DNA from: Mortierella sp. BCC40632
Lineage: Eukaryota; Mortierellomycota; Mortierellomycetes; Mortierellales; Mortierellaceae
Direction: 5' to 3'
Length of the DNA: 64,000 nucleotides
Assembly (NCBI GenBank): GCA_011634665.1
Contig: WAEK01000020.1
Coordinates: 446,001-510,000 of the forward strand
Position 1 is the stretch's first letter. Every line of letters starts with the position of its first letter. This document shows positions 23,552-34,400 of this stretch, piece by piece. The position numbers were made by a program, and so were the translations under genes. The notes under the pieces are model-generated. The model searched no databases and was not told the DNA's origin. It saw nothing but the letters and a program-made list of their open reading frames with translations.

Positions 23552-25207
23552 AATTTATACAAGTGTGGTGAGAGAAGAGAAGAAAGACAAGACAAAAGAG
23601 AAAAGTTGTGATGCAGGTGACTTGGGCAATGGCTAATGAGGCAATATTCTTGGAACAAGGAGATCTGAAGGGGCTGGAGAGGGAAGAGAGAGAGTCTAGC
23701 TGGAAGAAGTATCAGATATGCTCGATGTGTTGAGGCTCAGTAACGTCAGGCAAATGACCGCAGCAAAGCCTAGTGTGATGAAAAGATGGAAGAGATGAAA
23801 GAAGAAAAAGTTGAAAGAGTGAGAGAAGGAGAGAGAGAAAGAAGTAAAGCGAACAAACGGACGACAGGAGCCACCATGTCGAGAATTGAAAAATGGGACT
23901 AGGCAAGAGTCCTCATCTCAACTTAGTCGGTCCCAGTGCGATCAAGGAGAAAAATCCCTCACTCACTCGCCGCAATTCGTTGTGCCTGAAGCAAATCCGA
24001 TATAAGGACAAAGGCCTGTGTGGTGTGTTTGTACAAGGCTAAGATGATTGTTGTGCTTCTCTCAAGAAATCCCTCCACAGCAGCAGCTAATTCGCGTTGG
24101 TTGCTTGCACAAGGAAGCACTGAGGCATTTTTTTTCTTTCTTTTTTTCTGCAGTTCACTGTTTGCGAACAGCAAACAACAGTCCTTGAGCGAGAAAGAGA
24201 GCGTTAGAAAATCGCGCATTCCATGGTACCACTGTCGATCACGAACAATGGGGTGCATCGATCCTTCATAGTATTTCTCTCATGATATGGGGCATTGGTT
24301 CTCACGAGATATATAAACTACCCCTCTTTGCGCCCCAAGTTCGTGCGTGTCTCAGCCTTTGCCAAGCAGGCATCATTTGTTCTCCTCCACCTTTCACAAT
24401 ATGGAAGAAGTCAGGTTGTCCTTCAACTCGCTTTTGTTTCTATTTACATCCTTTAAGTAGAGTACCTAGAATGTACGCTAGGTGCCCACTATGGGCAATA
24501 ATAGATTACTCTTCCTTCCTCTCCATCCGGAGCATCCTTTGCGGCATCACTGAGCCTCAAGAATGCTTGGAGGACAAAGCAAAGGGGGCCAACAACCACA
24601 ACGACCAAAGAAAAAAAATACAGCCCCATTACATCCGTGGCAGTGCTCGGCTGAAGTGGCTCCGCCAGCTGCACTCAGTAACACTTTTTGATCCTGCAAG
24701 CAATTGGTAAAGACAGAACTGACCTGCAGTCCGATCTGTGGTAGTGAACTTAGTACTGCGGACACGTCCTCCGTACCAGGTCAAAGCCATTGCCATCAAT
24801 GTCGACGTCCTTGGTCGTCCCGCTATTCCCGAGCCAAGAATACTCTTCTCCTTGTCTGCTCGCGCGAGAGGGGCAAAGGGGAGGGCTAGGGAAGAGAGAG
24901 AGAGGGGGGGAGAGGTACGCCGCATGAGGCAAAAGGGACAACCATGGCTTGGGGGAAAAGAACAAAAGCGTCAAGGTGGCAACTGTGCTAGGCAACAAGT
25001 CCTCCCTCCCCTCCCCTTTCTTTCCTTTTTTCCTTCTTGACTAGACCAAGTCGCCATGATCACCCGCCTCCATTGATTCCGACATTGCTGCCATTTGAAC
25101 ATTCCCAACATTGCATCAAATCACGACCCGGAGCCGTCCTTTTTCTTTTTCACCAGACAAACAGCCTTGAGTAACCGATCAGCAACCTATACGGCGAACT
25201 CCGCCCG
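23552..25207. other. Intergenic region, possible small minus-strand gene
   Basis: No confident gene. The minus strand between about 24818 and 24489 reads MALTWYGGRVRSTKFTTTDR followed by a possible donor GTCAGT. After an acceptor GTGCAG comes a membrane-helix frame (MGLYFFSLVVVVVGPLCFVL) ending in TAG, but donor and acceptor phases (1 and 0) do not match. A TATATAAA element lies on the plus strand near 24308 without a clear gene behind it. Confidence 0.3.
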
Positions 25208-27534
25208 ATGAGCTTTAGGACTGGTCAAAACCTGCTGTGCACGACTCTCCTTTGGCTCTGGCTTTGGGTTGGCCTGGTCAGTGCACAACCACTCACCGCG
25301 CCGACGCGTGTCACCAGAGCCATTGTGTTGGCCGACTCGGACATCTATCTCTATGGTGGTAATCGATGGAATCATGCTCCCCGGTCTCTCCTGCGTCCCA
25401 CTCGATACCCCCTTCTTGCTCAGTCCCACTCGCATACAGGTGCATGTGCCTGGGTGACGTACTTGCAGTCACTGACTGGACTTGATGGTTGTTCCCAATA
25501 GGTTCCTCAACAAGTGGAGTATGCTTTTCCGACCTGTACACTCTCCGCTTAGACTTTGACAATGGCTGGGTCGATGGGAATGCGCCGTGGACTAGAGTTG
25601 AGATCCACAACCAGACCTCGGAAAGCGGGCTTACTATGAACTTCAACTCCTGGGCAGTCAGCACTCGGCCTAAAGGCGATGGTAGACCAGGACTGTTTGT
25701 GTATGGCCAGACTTTATGCCCAGACAAAGTTTCATCGGATCTCGCTGCTAGAAAGCATACGTTCTCTTCCTCGTCTGCGTCGACACTACTCGAGCTTGAT
25801 GGACCAGGAGCGACCACAGCGACTCAAAGTCAGGTGGGAAACGATGTGCTCGGACCCCGGCTAGTTTACAACGATGATCCTATTCCTGTACAGGTGGTAG
25901 ATCAAGAGAAAGGAGTAGTCTACACTTTTGTCTATGATGCCGCATATCCAGAGCTAGGGATAAAGCTCTATTCTTTTAATGCCAACAAGCCTGGATTGGA
26001 TATTGCCCACACCGCCGAGAGCGTGACCTTACGTACAGCATTTCTACAGGAGCCAGGAACTCACAACCAAGGGTTTCATAATGTTACTGATGAAAATAAC
26101 CATAGTAATGATGCCGGCCATAACGACGACGATCATAGCCATTCAAAACGCCATCAACTTGGTAAACGACAGGACAAGGACCACGGCGGAACCGATAGCT
26201 CAAGTAAAAGTAACAGCACCGACAATTTGGCGCCATTTGTAGATATCGGATCGGCAGTATTTTTGGATGGAAAGATTATTGTTATTGGAGGAGGCCGGAC
26301 TTCATCAGCACAGGATCCAGTGGCGACCGACAGTGACCCTACATCAGGATTCTACAAAATGGACCGATGTTGGATGTACGATATTGATAGCAACACATGG
26401 GAGCGAAAGATGTTGGTAAGTTGACTTGCACTGAAGATCATTACCAGTTCTCCTTTGCTTGAAAGTAGAAGAATCATTTCTGACATCGACACATCTTGTT
26501 TAAATAATAATAATAATAATAGAAAACCGATGAAAAAGCGTTCCCTTTCCCAAGACGACTTGCAGCACTGATAGTTGGTGAGTAGAGTAATGAGGGATTC
26601 AAGGCTTTGAACTGATAGGGGCTCGTTCAAGACTGCAAAGACTAATTAACTGTTCTTTTACCCCTTCAACTAGTCGGAAAGTACATTTACATGCATGGTG
26701 GGAACACTACGGAAACAATCGCCACGGACACGTATTCCAACGACTTGTGGATCCTAGATACCGACAAATGGACCTGGTCTTCTAGCACCTCTTCGTCTAC
26801 TGGTCGAGCTGCTCATACACTCGTTCAATTCAAAGATATTTTGATCTCCGTTTCAGGTAGGTTGCTTAGATTGTCAATGAACTTTCGAGCTGGCTGGCAT
26901 GGTCCTTTACTTATAGTTCTGATCTATGTTTCAACTACTAGGGTTCAACTACAAGGAGTCTCCTTTCAAAGCAAGCCAAAATTCACCTCTGCTGATATAC
27001 AACACTACATCCAAGAAATGGACCTCCGACTTTGGAAAGCCTTCAGTACCCTTTCTCAAGAAAAATGCATTCGTGTTGATCATTGCAGGAGTGGTTGCCG
27101 TTTTGCTCCTTCTCTTGATCGCGTCTTTGCTATCAAAACTTTGGAGGAAGTATCAGAAGAACAAACTCGCAGGGGTTGCAGGGGTCAAAAAAGCAGGACC
27201 GGACAGGAGTCGTCACAAGACTCGATTTAAACCTTTCTCGAGACCAGCATGGCAATCTCGCAAGAGACCTTCAATAAGCACGACAGAGAGTGACATTGAA
27301 GAGGAGCTAGGATTGAATGTTGATAGGAGGAATCGTGCCAGTGATTCGACTGTAATAGACATGAACGCTCTGTCTTCTACATTACACACCAAGCAAGGCT
27401 CAGAAGAATCCGCTCAGGAAGGCACACAGGCGAGTCAAGGTGTTCCTTTGATGAATGACGATGAGCTTGGCTTGCAGGAACAGCAGCGTCGTGACGAAGT
27501 AAAGAGGCAGCAGCGGCAGCAGCAACACGACTAG
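25208..27534 (+). CDS. Kelch-repeat type I membrane protein
   Basis: Model: join(25208..25358, 25502..26415, 26523..26577, 26674..26856, 26942..27534), 631 aa, with phases consistent. A cleavable signal peptide (hydrophobic LLWLWLWVGLVSA, about 1-26) is followed by kelch-type blades. Their signatures are IYLYGGSSTSG, FLDGKIIVIGGGRTS, CWMYDIDSNTWERK, YIYMHGGNTTE, LWILDTDKWTW and LLIYNTTSKKWTSDFG. A His/Asp-rich loop (HSNDAGHNDDDHSH) lies mid-protein. One membrane helix (VLIIAGVVAVLLLLLIASLL) then leads to a basic, Ser-rich cytoplasmic tail of about 130 residues ending in a Gln/Arg-rich stretch. Fungal proteins of this layout are often called attractin/kelch or galactose-oxidase-like, but catalytic residues were not identified. 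The role is unknown; cell-surface adhesion or wall sensing is a guess. Confidence 0.85.
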
Positions 27535-28221
27535 GGGCAAGACTCATAGGTGTATCATTTAAATCATTAAAGAAATCAATTTGAAAAACATGGTCTTTGG
27601 GCGCTGTATTCCAGCACATACAGGGACTCAAGTAATGGCTCTCATGCTCTCTCTCCGTTTGTCCCCCAATCCGTCTGCCTCCACACCTTGACTCTTCATG
27701 AGGCCGTGCTTTGACATCACTTCCATCTCGATAGAATACAACACTTTCGCTCGTATTTACTTGAGTGAACTCCAGAACAATAGAGCTGTGATGATTTTGG
27801 GCATGAATGAAAGTGTAGAGAACGAATGTGGTCTGCCATGAGGCCGCGTGGAGAGCTGTGCCAACGCGCAAGCAAGCAACGAGGCGCTCAACAAGCCACG
27901 AGCTCTTCCTCCACCGCACTCTCCTCTTCACCGAGCTCTCTCCCATTCTACACCTCCGCCAAAGTTACTCAGTTCTGGTCGCAGTTTCATGACCCTCTTC
28001 TGCCGCCCACACGGTGCATGTTCCCTACACAAAGACATTCTCTTCCTCTCCTCTCTTTGACGCCCAATAATACCTTTCTCTCACCCCATCCGTAAAAAAA
28101 AAGAAAAGTTTCCGCTCTCTCGATCCGTTCCATTGTCCCCATCTGCTCTTGTGTGCCTCGGCCGGAGGAGGCATTTCCAGCAGCGTCTTGACAATCAGCA
28201 GACAGCCCATCTTAGGTGGTC
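27535..28221. other. Intergenic region
   Basis: About 690 bases lie between two plus-strand genes. A likely kelch-gene polyadenylation region (ATTAAAG near 27567) is followed by a pyrimidine-rich stretch (27900-28100) that may be the DET1 promoter or leader. No other gene was recognised. Confidence 0.5.
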
Positions 28222-29178
28222 ATGAACTCTGGGGATCCCTCAAATGGTGGATTCATGCCCCCAGTCCGGCGGCACAAGGAGAGCCTACTGGGGATGCTCC
28301 GTGCTAGAGAGCTTGGTGTCCACCGAGGGAAATCACCTGCTGTCGTCTCGAGACAGTTTTATAGGTCGATCTGTCCTAATGCCACCATCCATGGTCTCGA
28401 CTGCCAATTCTATCTCAGAAAGTTTACACCATGTGGCCAGGTATGTGGAGGAAAGGAAAGGGGGAAGGGGAGTGAGAATGCTTTCAAGTGGCTCTTATTA
28501 CTCCATCATGGTGATCAGGGCATTATTGTTCTGTTGCATCTGTCCGTGCCTGTTTTCCACCCACCACCACCTGTAGTCTGCGGTTTTTTTTTTTTTTTTG
28601 TCCAAGGAGCAGGACGTACTCGAATCCCTGTCAATGACTGCGATAATCTTCAAGGATGATTTCTAATCGCCTTAAACCTTGTTCAATGGTCGAAATGATG
28701 GGCCTGGCAATAGTATCTCATTGGCATCTCCAAGAGCCTTCGCATAGTTCATATTTACCGGTTTAAAGGGTCGGGAGGTCCATCTGATGGCCGACCCTTG
28801 GACTCGCTCAAGTTCAAGGATTACTTTGAACTGAAGCACCAGACGGTGATCCACACGGAATTAGAGATATTGTCCAGGGACTTTTGTCTGGTGACTGCGA
28901 ACGGCCGTTTTGTAAGTGGGATTCTTCCTGACAACCAGAACTTATGGAGGATTGCCTTGGAGAGCTTTTGTCTTTTACCAGGATGTCTACTACTTACTGA
29001 CTGGCGCTGGGATCGTCTCTCTTTACTCTGTCTAGATCATTGTTGCAACCGTCGCACCGAACACAGGAACCACGTCAGAGACACGATCTTATCCATGCTC
29101 GCTCAATTGTATACCCAGCTTGGAGACTGTCGTGTTTTATGTTATAGAATTGGCTACAGGAAAGGTAGGACTACAACT

Positions 29179-29216
<38 letters not shown>

Positions 29217-31549
29217 CAGGATCTTCCTTGATACTTAAGCAATGACTCGCTAACGCTGCAACCTCCCACTTTAATTTACTCCGCATGAGTAGATTGTCGA
29301 CAAGCGAGAATTCAACAACGAATACATCAATGTTACCCACCACGCTGGCGTGAGTCTCTACGACAATCTGTTGGCCATAATGCTGATTCAGAGTCAGGCG
29401 ATCCAAATTATCCTTATCAAGGTAACTTTACTATTCGAGGAATGCGAACCCGAAATTCTTTTTCTTTTTATGGCCAACCACTGGTATTCTTTGCTAGCAC
29501 TCAAGCCTCATTTTTACCGTTTCTCAAACTAGAATAATGGCAAGTTGGTCGATCTGCATCGGATAGGCTGGTTCAACCACGAGGATGATGAGCTTGTTTT
29601 GGCTCGCCACCGGGATTTCAATGCACAATACATGGCAAAACACTCGGCACCCAATTCATCCTATTATTACAATGGCCACTACGGAAATGACGACTTCGGA
29701 GAAGCACAGTCCAAAGTCCGTTTCGAGACATTTTCTTCAGTGCCATCCTCCACCTCTATGGAGCTTGGTACTGACTCGACCTATCATCAGGTGCCAACCC
29801 ATTCCAGCAATATCCTTCCTGGAAATTCGTCCAGGAACAGTAACACAGGTCAATTAAACGCCATTCGACTATCATACGAGTACGACGATTACGACGAGGT
29901 AACGTTCCACCTCTGTTTCATTGTTTCTTTTTATTGCCTTACCAGATGTGTTAGCTAATTGACTTTATTAATAATTATATATATAATAGCTCAACTCTCA
30001 AATGATAAGCGGAATTAAGCAACGGCTTCTAGCATATCTTTACCGAAAGGCATTCAATGCAGACGATGGGTACGGCTCTATCTGGGATGGGAGCTGATAA
30101 CTAACATATGGAGGGGAGGGGGAGGGGGACGAGTGCCAGGATGTGAGAATTCTTGCTGACAGTCAAATGGGTATCTTTTTTAACCTTAGAGGTGCAGCGT
30201 TACGACACTTTCATCTTACATTCCATCAATTTGCTGGCTTGGCCATGTGGAGGATGCAGTTCCTGGACGAATCTACTTTGCTCATCAAGTTTGGAAAGTT
30301 GGACTGCGTGGTTGGAAGAGTATGTTTCAGGAATCGCTGCCTTTTGCTCGCTATGGATTGCACTGAGAGGAGTAATACTATTTATACATTTATATGAGGA
30401 TCATGAAGCTAACAATGAGACCTTTACCTATTTTTGTGAATAGCAATCGGATAATACCCATCAAACAGCATTCTTTGTATTCTACGACATCCACTCTACA
30501 GAAATCCTTGCCGTATACGACAATGCCTCCGAAGAACTGCTACGACTATACGAATCATGGGCAGACCAGTTCTGTGCGACTGCTTATACAACTGCAGGAG
30601 CAGAAAAGCGACACTATTCATCTACGTGCTCCAACAATGCCTATACAAAGGATAATTTGAAGAAGATCCAATACGCGATGCGACATTCTCGGCATGGAGG
30701 GTAAGATTGCCTGAATTAATAAAGAAACTAGGAGGATTCTGGACACCCTTTAAGAAAAAAGACTAATAAGGCCAATTCTGTCATTGTAGTTCGGTACAAG
30801 CTATCAAGCGATCTCTCTATGTTCTCCCATTTAGCCCACAATCTCTCAGCGACAGCCCGTATTTGGACCAGGCACTCTTTAGCTTTGACGAAAAAGTGAT
30901 TTCTGCTACAGACCGGTATGGCTTTTTTTTTTTTTTTTTTTTTTTTTTAATGAAGAGATGGCTGCTGTGTAAAAAGTCACTGCTACCAGAGACATGAAAA
31001 CACTCACCTGTGTTTACCTCTTTTATGCGGCACTCTAGCCAACGGCCATGCCAAGACCTCCCTATCAAGTTTTACCTTCGAGGAAGTGGTGAACTTCGGT
31101 TCAAGATTCATCTCTTCAAGCCAACACCATGTTTCTGTCCACCACCAAGTCATTATTTAAACAACAACGGTGCCACTGTCGCAGGAACCACAGCTGCAAT
31201 GATCGCCGCATCTACACCACTCGGTGGGAACCATAACATTGCCGCTACCACCACTACAAATACTGCTCCTACCACCACCACCGCCGCTGCCACCCCTACT
31301 ACTGCTACTACCCCTGTCACCCCTGCCACCGCTAACAACAACAATGCGCAACCTACACCTACAAACACTACGAATACCACAACTACAGTGAATAGCACCA
31401 TTGCTGTGGCAGTACCTCCCCGATCTAGACGACTTGCTACGTTTATTGCGCACCCATTTGAGCCATTTATTATTTCTGTGATCCATCATCAACACCAACA
31501 TATGGTACTGAACTTTCATGTGCGAGTCTCGGACCCGGATCCTGTGTAA
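28222..31549 (+). CDS. DET1: DET1 homologue, DDB1/CUL4 ubiquitin-ligase component
   Basis: Model: join(28222..28440, 28714..28911, 29036..29164, 29293..29421, 29533..29898, 29990..30069, 30190..30319, 30444..30700, 30790..30915, 31039..31549), 714 aa; every junction keeps phase. In animals and plants DET1 works with DDB1, DDA1 and COP1 in CUL4 ligases. Matching landmarks in order: a basic N-terminal helix (VRRHKESLLGMLRAREL, where DDB1 binds in the family), FYLRKFTPCGQYLIGIS, AGVSLYDNLLAIMLIQSQAI, RIGWFNHEDDELVLA, MWRMQFLDESTLLIKFG, FFVFYDIHSTEILAVYDNAS, SPYLDQALFSFDEKVISATD, LPIKFYLRGSGELRFKI, and the hallmark HPFEPFIISV near the C-terminus. It is longer than animal DET1 (about 550 aa) because of a polar insert in exon 5 and a Thr/Ala/Asn-rich insert in exon 10. 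The family call rests on remembered motifs, not a search. Confidence 0.88.
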
Positions 31550-31886
31550 GCACCAAAGAGCTAGTCCCGAGACTTGGTGGTGATAAGGGAAGGAGAAGGT
31601 GAAGGTGAGGGTAAAGATATCGGAGGAAGAAGACAAAATAATTTATATATCCAAACACATCCACAAGACTGTAGCTATCCTTCTTTATCCTTTACTTTTT
31701 TTGCTCATCGAAAGCTCTTGGCCAAGGGAATACCTTTTTGCCAACGCTTCTCACAATGTAACACATTTGCACAATTTGGTGGCGCAATCTCACATGATTA
31801 AAAAAAAAAGTTATATTTCCTTCCTTGGGTTTGTTTCTGGGGTTGGAAGGGAGATTTCAACAGAAAGGAAAGATCAGGACATAATC
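31550..31886. other. Intergenic gap between DET1 and the Emi1-like gene
   Basis: A 337-base gap with a purine-rich repeat (GAAGGTGAGGGT-like) just after the DET1 stop and an AT-rich element TTTATATAT near 31640. An A10 run lies at 31800-31809. No gene was seen. Confidence 0.5.
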
Positions 31887-32587
31887 ATGGGCTGGTTCTC
31901 AAGATCATCATCAGTGGCCCCTGCGGAATCAACTCCTGCAGGATCCGGATCAACTAAGGAAACCATCACTTCGGGATCTGATGCAGTAGAATCTACCCCC
32001 ACCCCCTTGACGACTGACACTAACCAATCAGAGGAAAGCAGCACGTCCACGGAGCCAGGCACACAACAACTCTCACTTGACGATGTTATGAAAGCACCTC
32101 TTCTCGAGGATGCCTATGTGCGATTCCCCGAATACGACCGATTCGAGGATGATCTGTTTGAGAAATACAAAGTGTCGGATGCCATGAATCATTTGGCATC
32201 CTGTTCTTCTCTGGGAGCCAATGTTCGAAACTATTATCGTTACGGAAAGCTTCGGAACTGTGGAGACAAGTATGATCACCTCAAGTTTTGTATGAGTGTC
32301 AAAACCAAATCCACTGTAGTGGCTCAAGTCATGATTCAGAAACGGGAAGCAGAACTAAAAGCCAAGAAAACGGCACTTCCCAATTCGGAAGATATCTGGA
32401 CCAAGCGAACGTAAGTCCCATGGTTTTTTTTTTTTTTTTTTTTTTTTAACCTTTGCAGATCAAGGCTGCTGACGACTCTCTCTCTCTCTCTTTTACCACC
32501 TTTAGGCATCCACCTGTGGAACTTGTAGTACTATCCAGACAACTCCCCGAAGAGACTGAGCAACAAGGATCCACCACCTCACTCTAG
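31887..32587 (+). CDS. Emi1-like (DUF3128) small cysteine-motif protein
   Basis: Model: join(31887..32410, 32506..32587), 201 aa. A 95-residue Ser/Thr/Glu-rich N-terminus is followed by the conserved core. The core has a Cys, YYRYGKLRNC, and a CX9C pair (C-GDKYDHLKF-C), then a charged helix (IQKREAELKAKK). This spacing matches fungal early meiotic induction protein 1 and its relatives. CX9C proteins are often imported into the mitochondrial intermembrane space, and yeast Emi1 is linked to mitochondrial function and early meiotic gene induction. The chosen ATG begins MGWFSRSSS; a Gly at position 2 makes N-myristoylation conceivable. The intron contains a T24-type run and a (CT)n tract before its acceptor. 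The family call is fairly sure; the function is inferred. Confidence 0.8.
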
Positions 32588-32725
32588 AGTCTCTTTGCTC
32601 CTGTCTGTATCACTACCTTTATCCATCAGTCAGCATCCTAAACTACACTACACGTCTTTGCAAAAAATACACAACTTTGTTTTTTTTTTCTTCTCTTCTC
32701 CTTCCTTCATGCCATACTGGATAAT

Positions 32726-32757
<32 letters not shown>

Positions 32758-33240
32758 TCTCTCGTTAAGAAAAAGCCTTCCATGCGCAAAAGCTGAGGAG
32801 AGCACGTGGGTACTGAGATACTATCTGCGGTGTCCATGCTCCTTTTCTCTCGCCTACTCTATGTCATCCTTTCGGTCGCCACGCTAAACGCTCTGACGTT
32901 GTACGGCAGTTTCATATTCATGCCTATCAACTTAAATTGCTTGACCATAAGTCCGAGTCCCTCTACCCATCAAGGACCAATTGAGAATACGCCACAAATC
33001 TTTTTTTTTTTTTTTTTTTTTTATATATGCTCCTCGATCTGGCTTTGTATCTCTATATCTCTCCTTTTCTTGATTACCCCTCTCTGGACTATCAGGGCAC
33101 ACCATTTCCGCTATTCATTCGGTAGGTACTGTTCAATCTCATACAAGCAATGAAAGACAAACAAACACAAGTGTATTCATGAAAGCTAAGCAAAAAACTC
33201 TTGCAAGAAAGCTATTTCTGCAATATTTCTCTCTTCTCCT

Positions 33241-33264
33241 CTTCCTTCCTTCCTTCCTTCCTTC

Positions 33265-33347
<83 letters not shown>

Positions 33348-33352
33348 TTTTC
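33241..33352. repeat. (CTTC)n to (CTTT)n tetranucleotide tract
   Basis: About 24 tetranucleotide units: six CTTC units grade into roughly eighteen CTTT units, then a T-rich tail. The tract is a likely length-polymorphic site. Confidence 0.9.
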
Positions 33353-33539
33353 TTTCTTTTTTTTTTCGTCATAACAGAGCGGTGTTGGTTCGTCCTCCTC
33401 GTTATTCCATGGATTCCTTTGCTTTGCCTTCTGGATACCCTACACTGTGCTAATTTTTTCTGAGTCTTGTCAGCCTTGGCCTTGCTTCCCTAGGTCTTGT
33501 CTTTCCTGCTTCCTTGGGCCTTGTTTTTTCCTTTGACTA

Positions 33540-33960
33540 ATTTTTCTTGACGTTTCCTCTCATTGACTCGCCTTGCGCTTGAGCCGACTTCCTGTTGCTT
33601 GTCCCTCCTCTCGTTGGCTCGTCCTGCGCTCGAGTCGACTTCCTGTTCCTTGTCCTTCCTCTGGCTGACTCGTTCTGCGCTAGAGCTGACTTACTTTTTA
33701 TTTGTCCTTCCTCTCCTTGTCTTGCCTTTCGCTTGACTTGCCCTGTTGTTCTTTGCACTTTCTTTCCTTGTCTGGCCCTGCGCTCGAGTCGCCTTGCGTC
33801 TTACCTATCCCTTACTTTGCTTGGATCATGCCTTGGTTGCGTTTTGCCTTGGTTGCATCCTACCATGATTGCATCCTGCCTTGTTTGAGTCTTGTCTTGC
33901 CTAAGTCATGCCTGCGTCATGCCTACATCTCGCCCTACTTACATCTGGCCTTGTCTTGCT
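33540..33960. repeat. Degenerate pyrimidine-rich minisatellite
   Basis: Imperfect units related to CTTCCTGTTCCTTGTCCTTCC, with a TGACTCG or GGCTCG part plus GCGCTCGAG, recur about every 55-60 bases at 33540-33760. Shorter GCCTTG/TCTTGCCT units follow. Read on the minus strand the first block gives repeated Arg/Asn/Lys/Ser peptides such as RTRNRKSTRAQDEPTRG. Confidence 0.5.
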
Positions 33961-34039
33961 GGCATCTCCCCTTTGGCTTTCTGGCTCTTTACGGGTGCCC
34001 TGCCCGTGCAAACCAGTCTTTTGGGTATATTGACCTTGA

Positions 34040-34350
34040 TCCAGTGAGAGTACTCGATCATGGTCTATTGGGTATTCTCGACCATTCTATTGGGGGTATT
34101 GGTCGTGTTGATTGATCCATTGGGTACACTCGACCAGTCTATTGGGTATATTGGCCGTATTGGGTATTGGTTGATCCATTGGGTATATTGACTTCGGTCC
34201 TGTCTAAAGGGTATATTCGATCCTGGTCTAAAGGGTATACTCGACCAGTCTATTGGGTATGCTGGCCGCGTTGGTTGCTCCATTGGGTATATTGACCTCG
34301 GTCCAGTAGGTGTACTTGATCCCGGTCCAGTGGGTATACTCGACCTGCTC
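34040..34350. repeat. Degenerate minisatellite with TTGGGTATA units
   Basis: At least ten imperfect copies of a unit of roughly 24-30 bases built around CTATTGGGTATATT(C/G)GACC. The minus strand reads through in one frame as repeated YPIDWSSIP-like peptides, with no stop for about 105 codons. Confidence 0.6.
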
Positions 34351-34400
34351 GTGTTGCCTCTAAGATGCTCTATGGTAGTCAAGGATACACTTCTACTCTA

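Larger units (their letters stand above)
32588..34400. other. Repeat-rich intergenic region
   Basis: Beyond the Emi1-like gene the DNA holds poly(T) runs near 32727-32756 and 33001-33022, a long (CTTT)n tract and two degenerate minisatellite blocks (listed separately). The plus strand is strongly pyrimidine-rich between 33460 and 33960. No intact gene was recognised. Confidence 0.5.

Noticed and set aside
27377..27946. 189-codon minus-strand frame
   Set aside because: It overlaps the well-supported 3' coding end of the kelch gene and has no motif or splice support.
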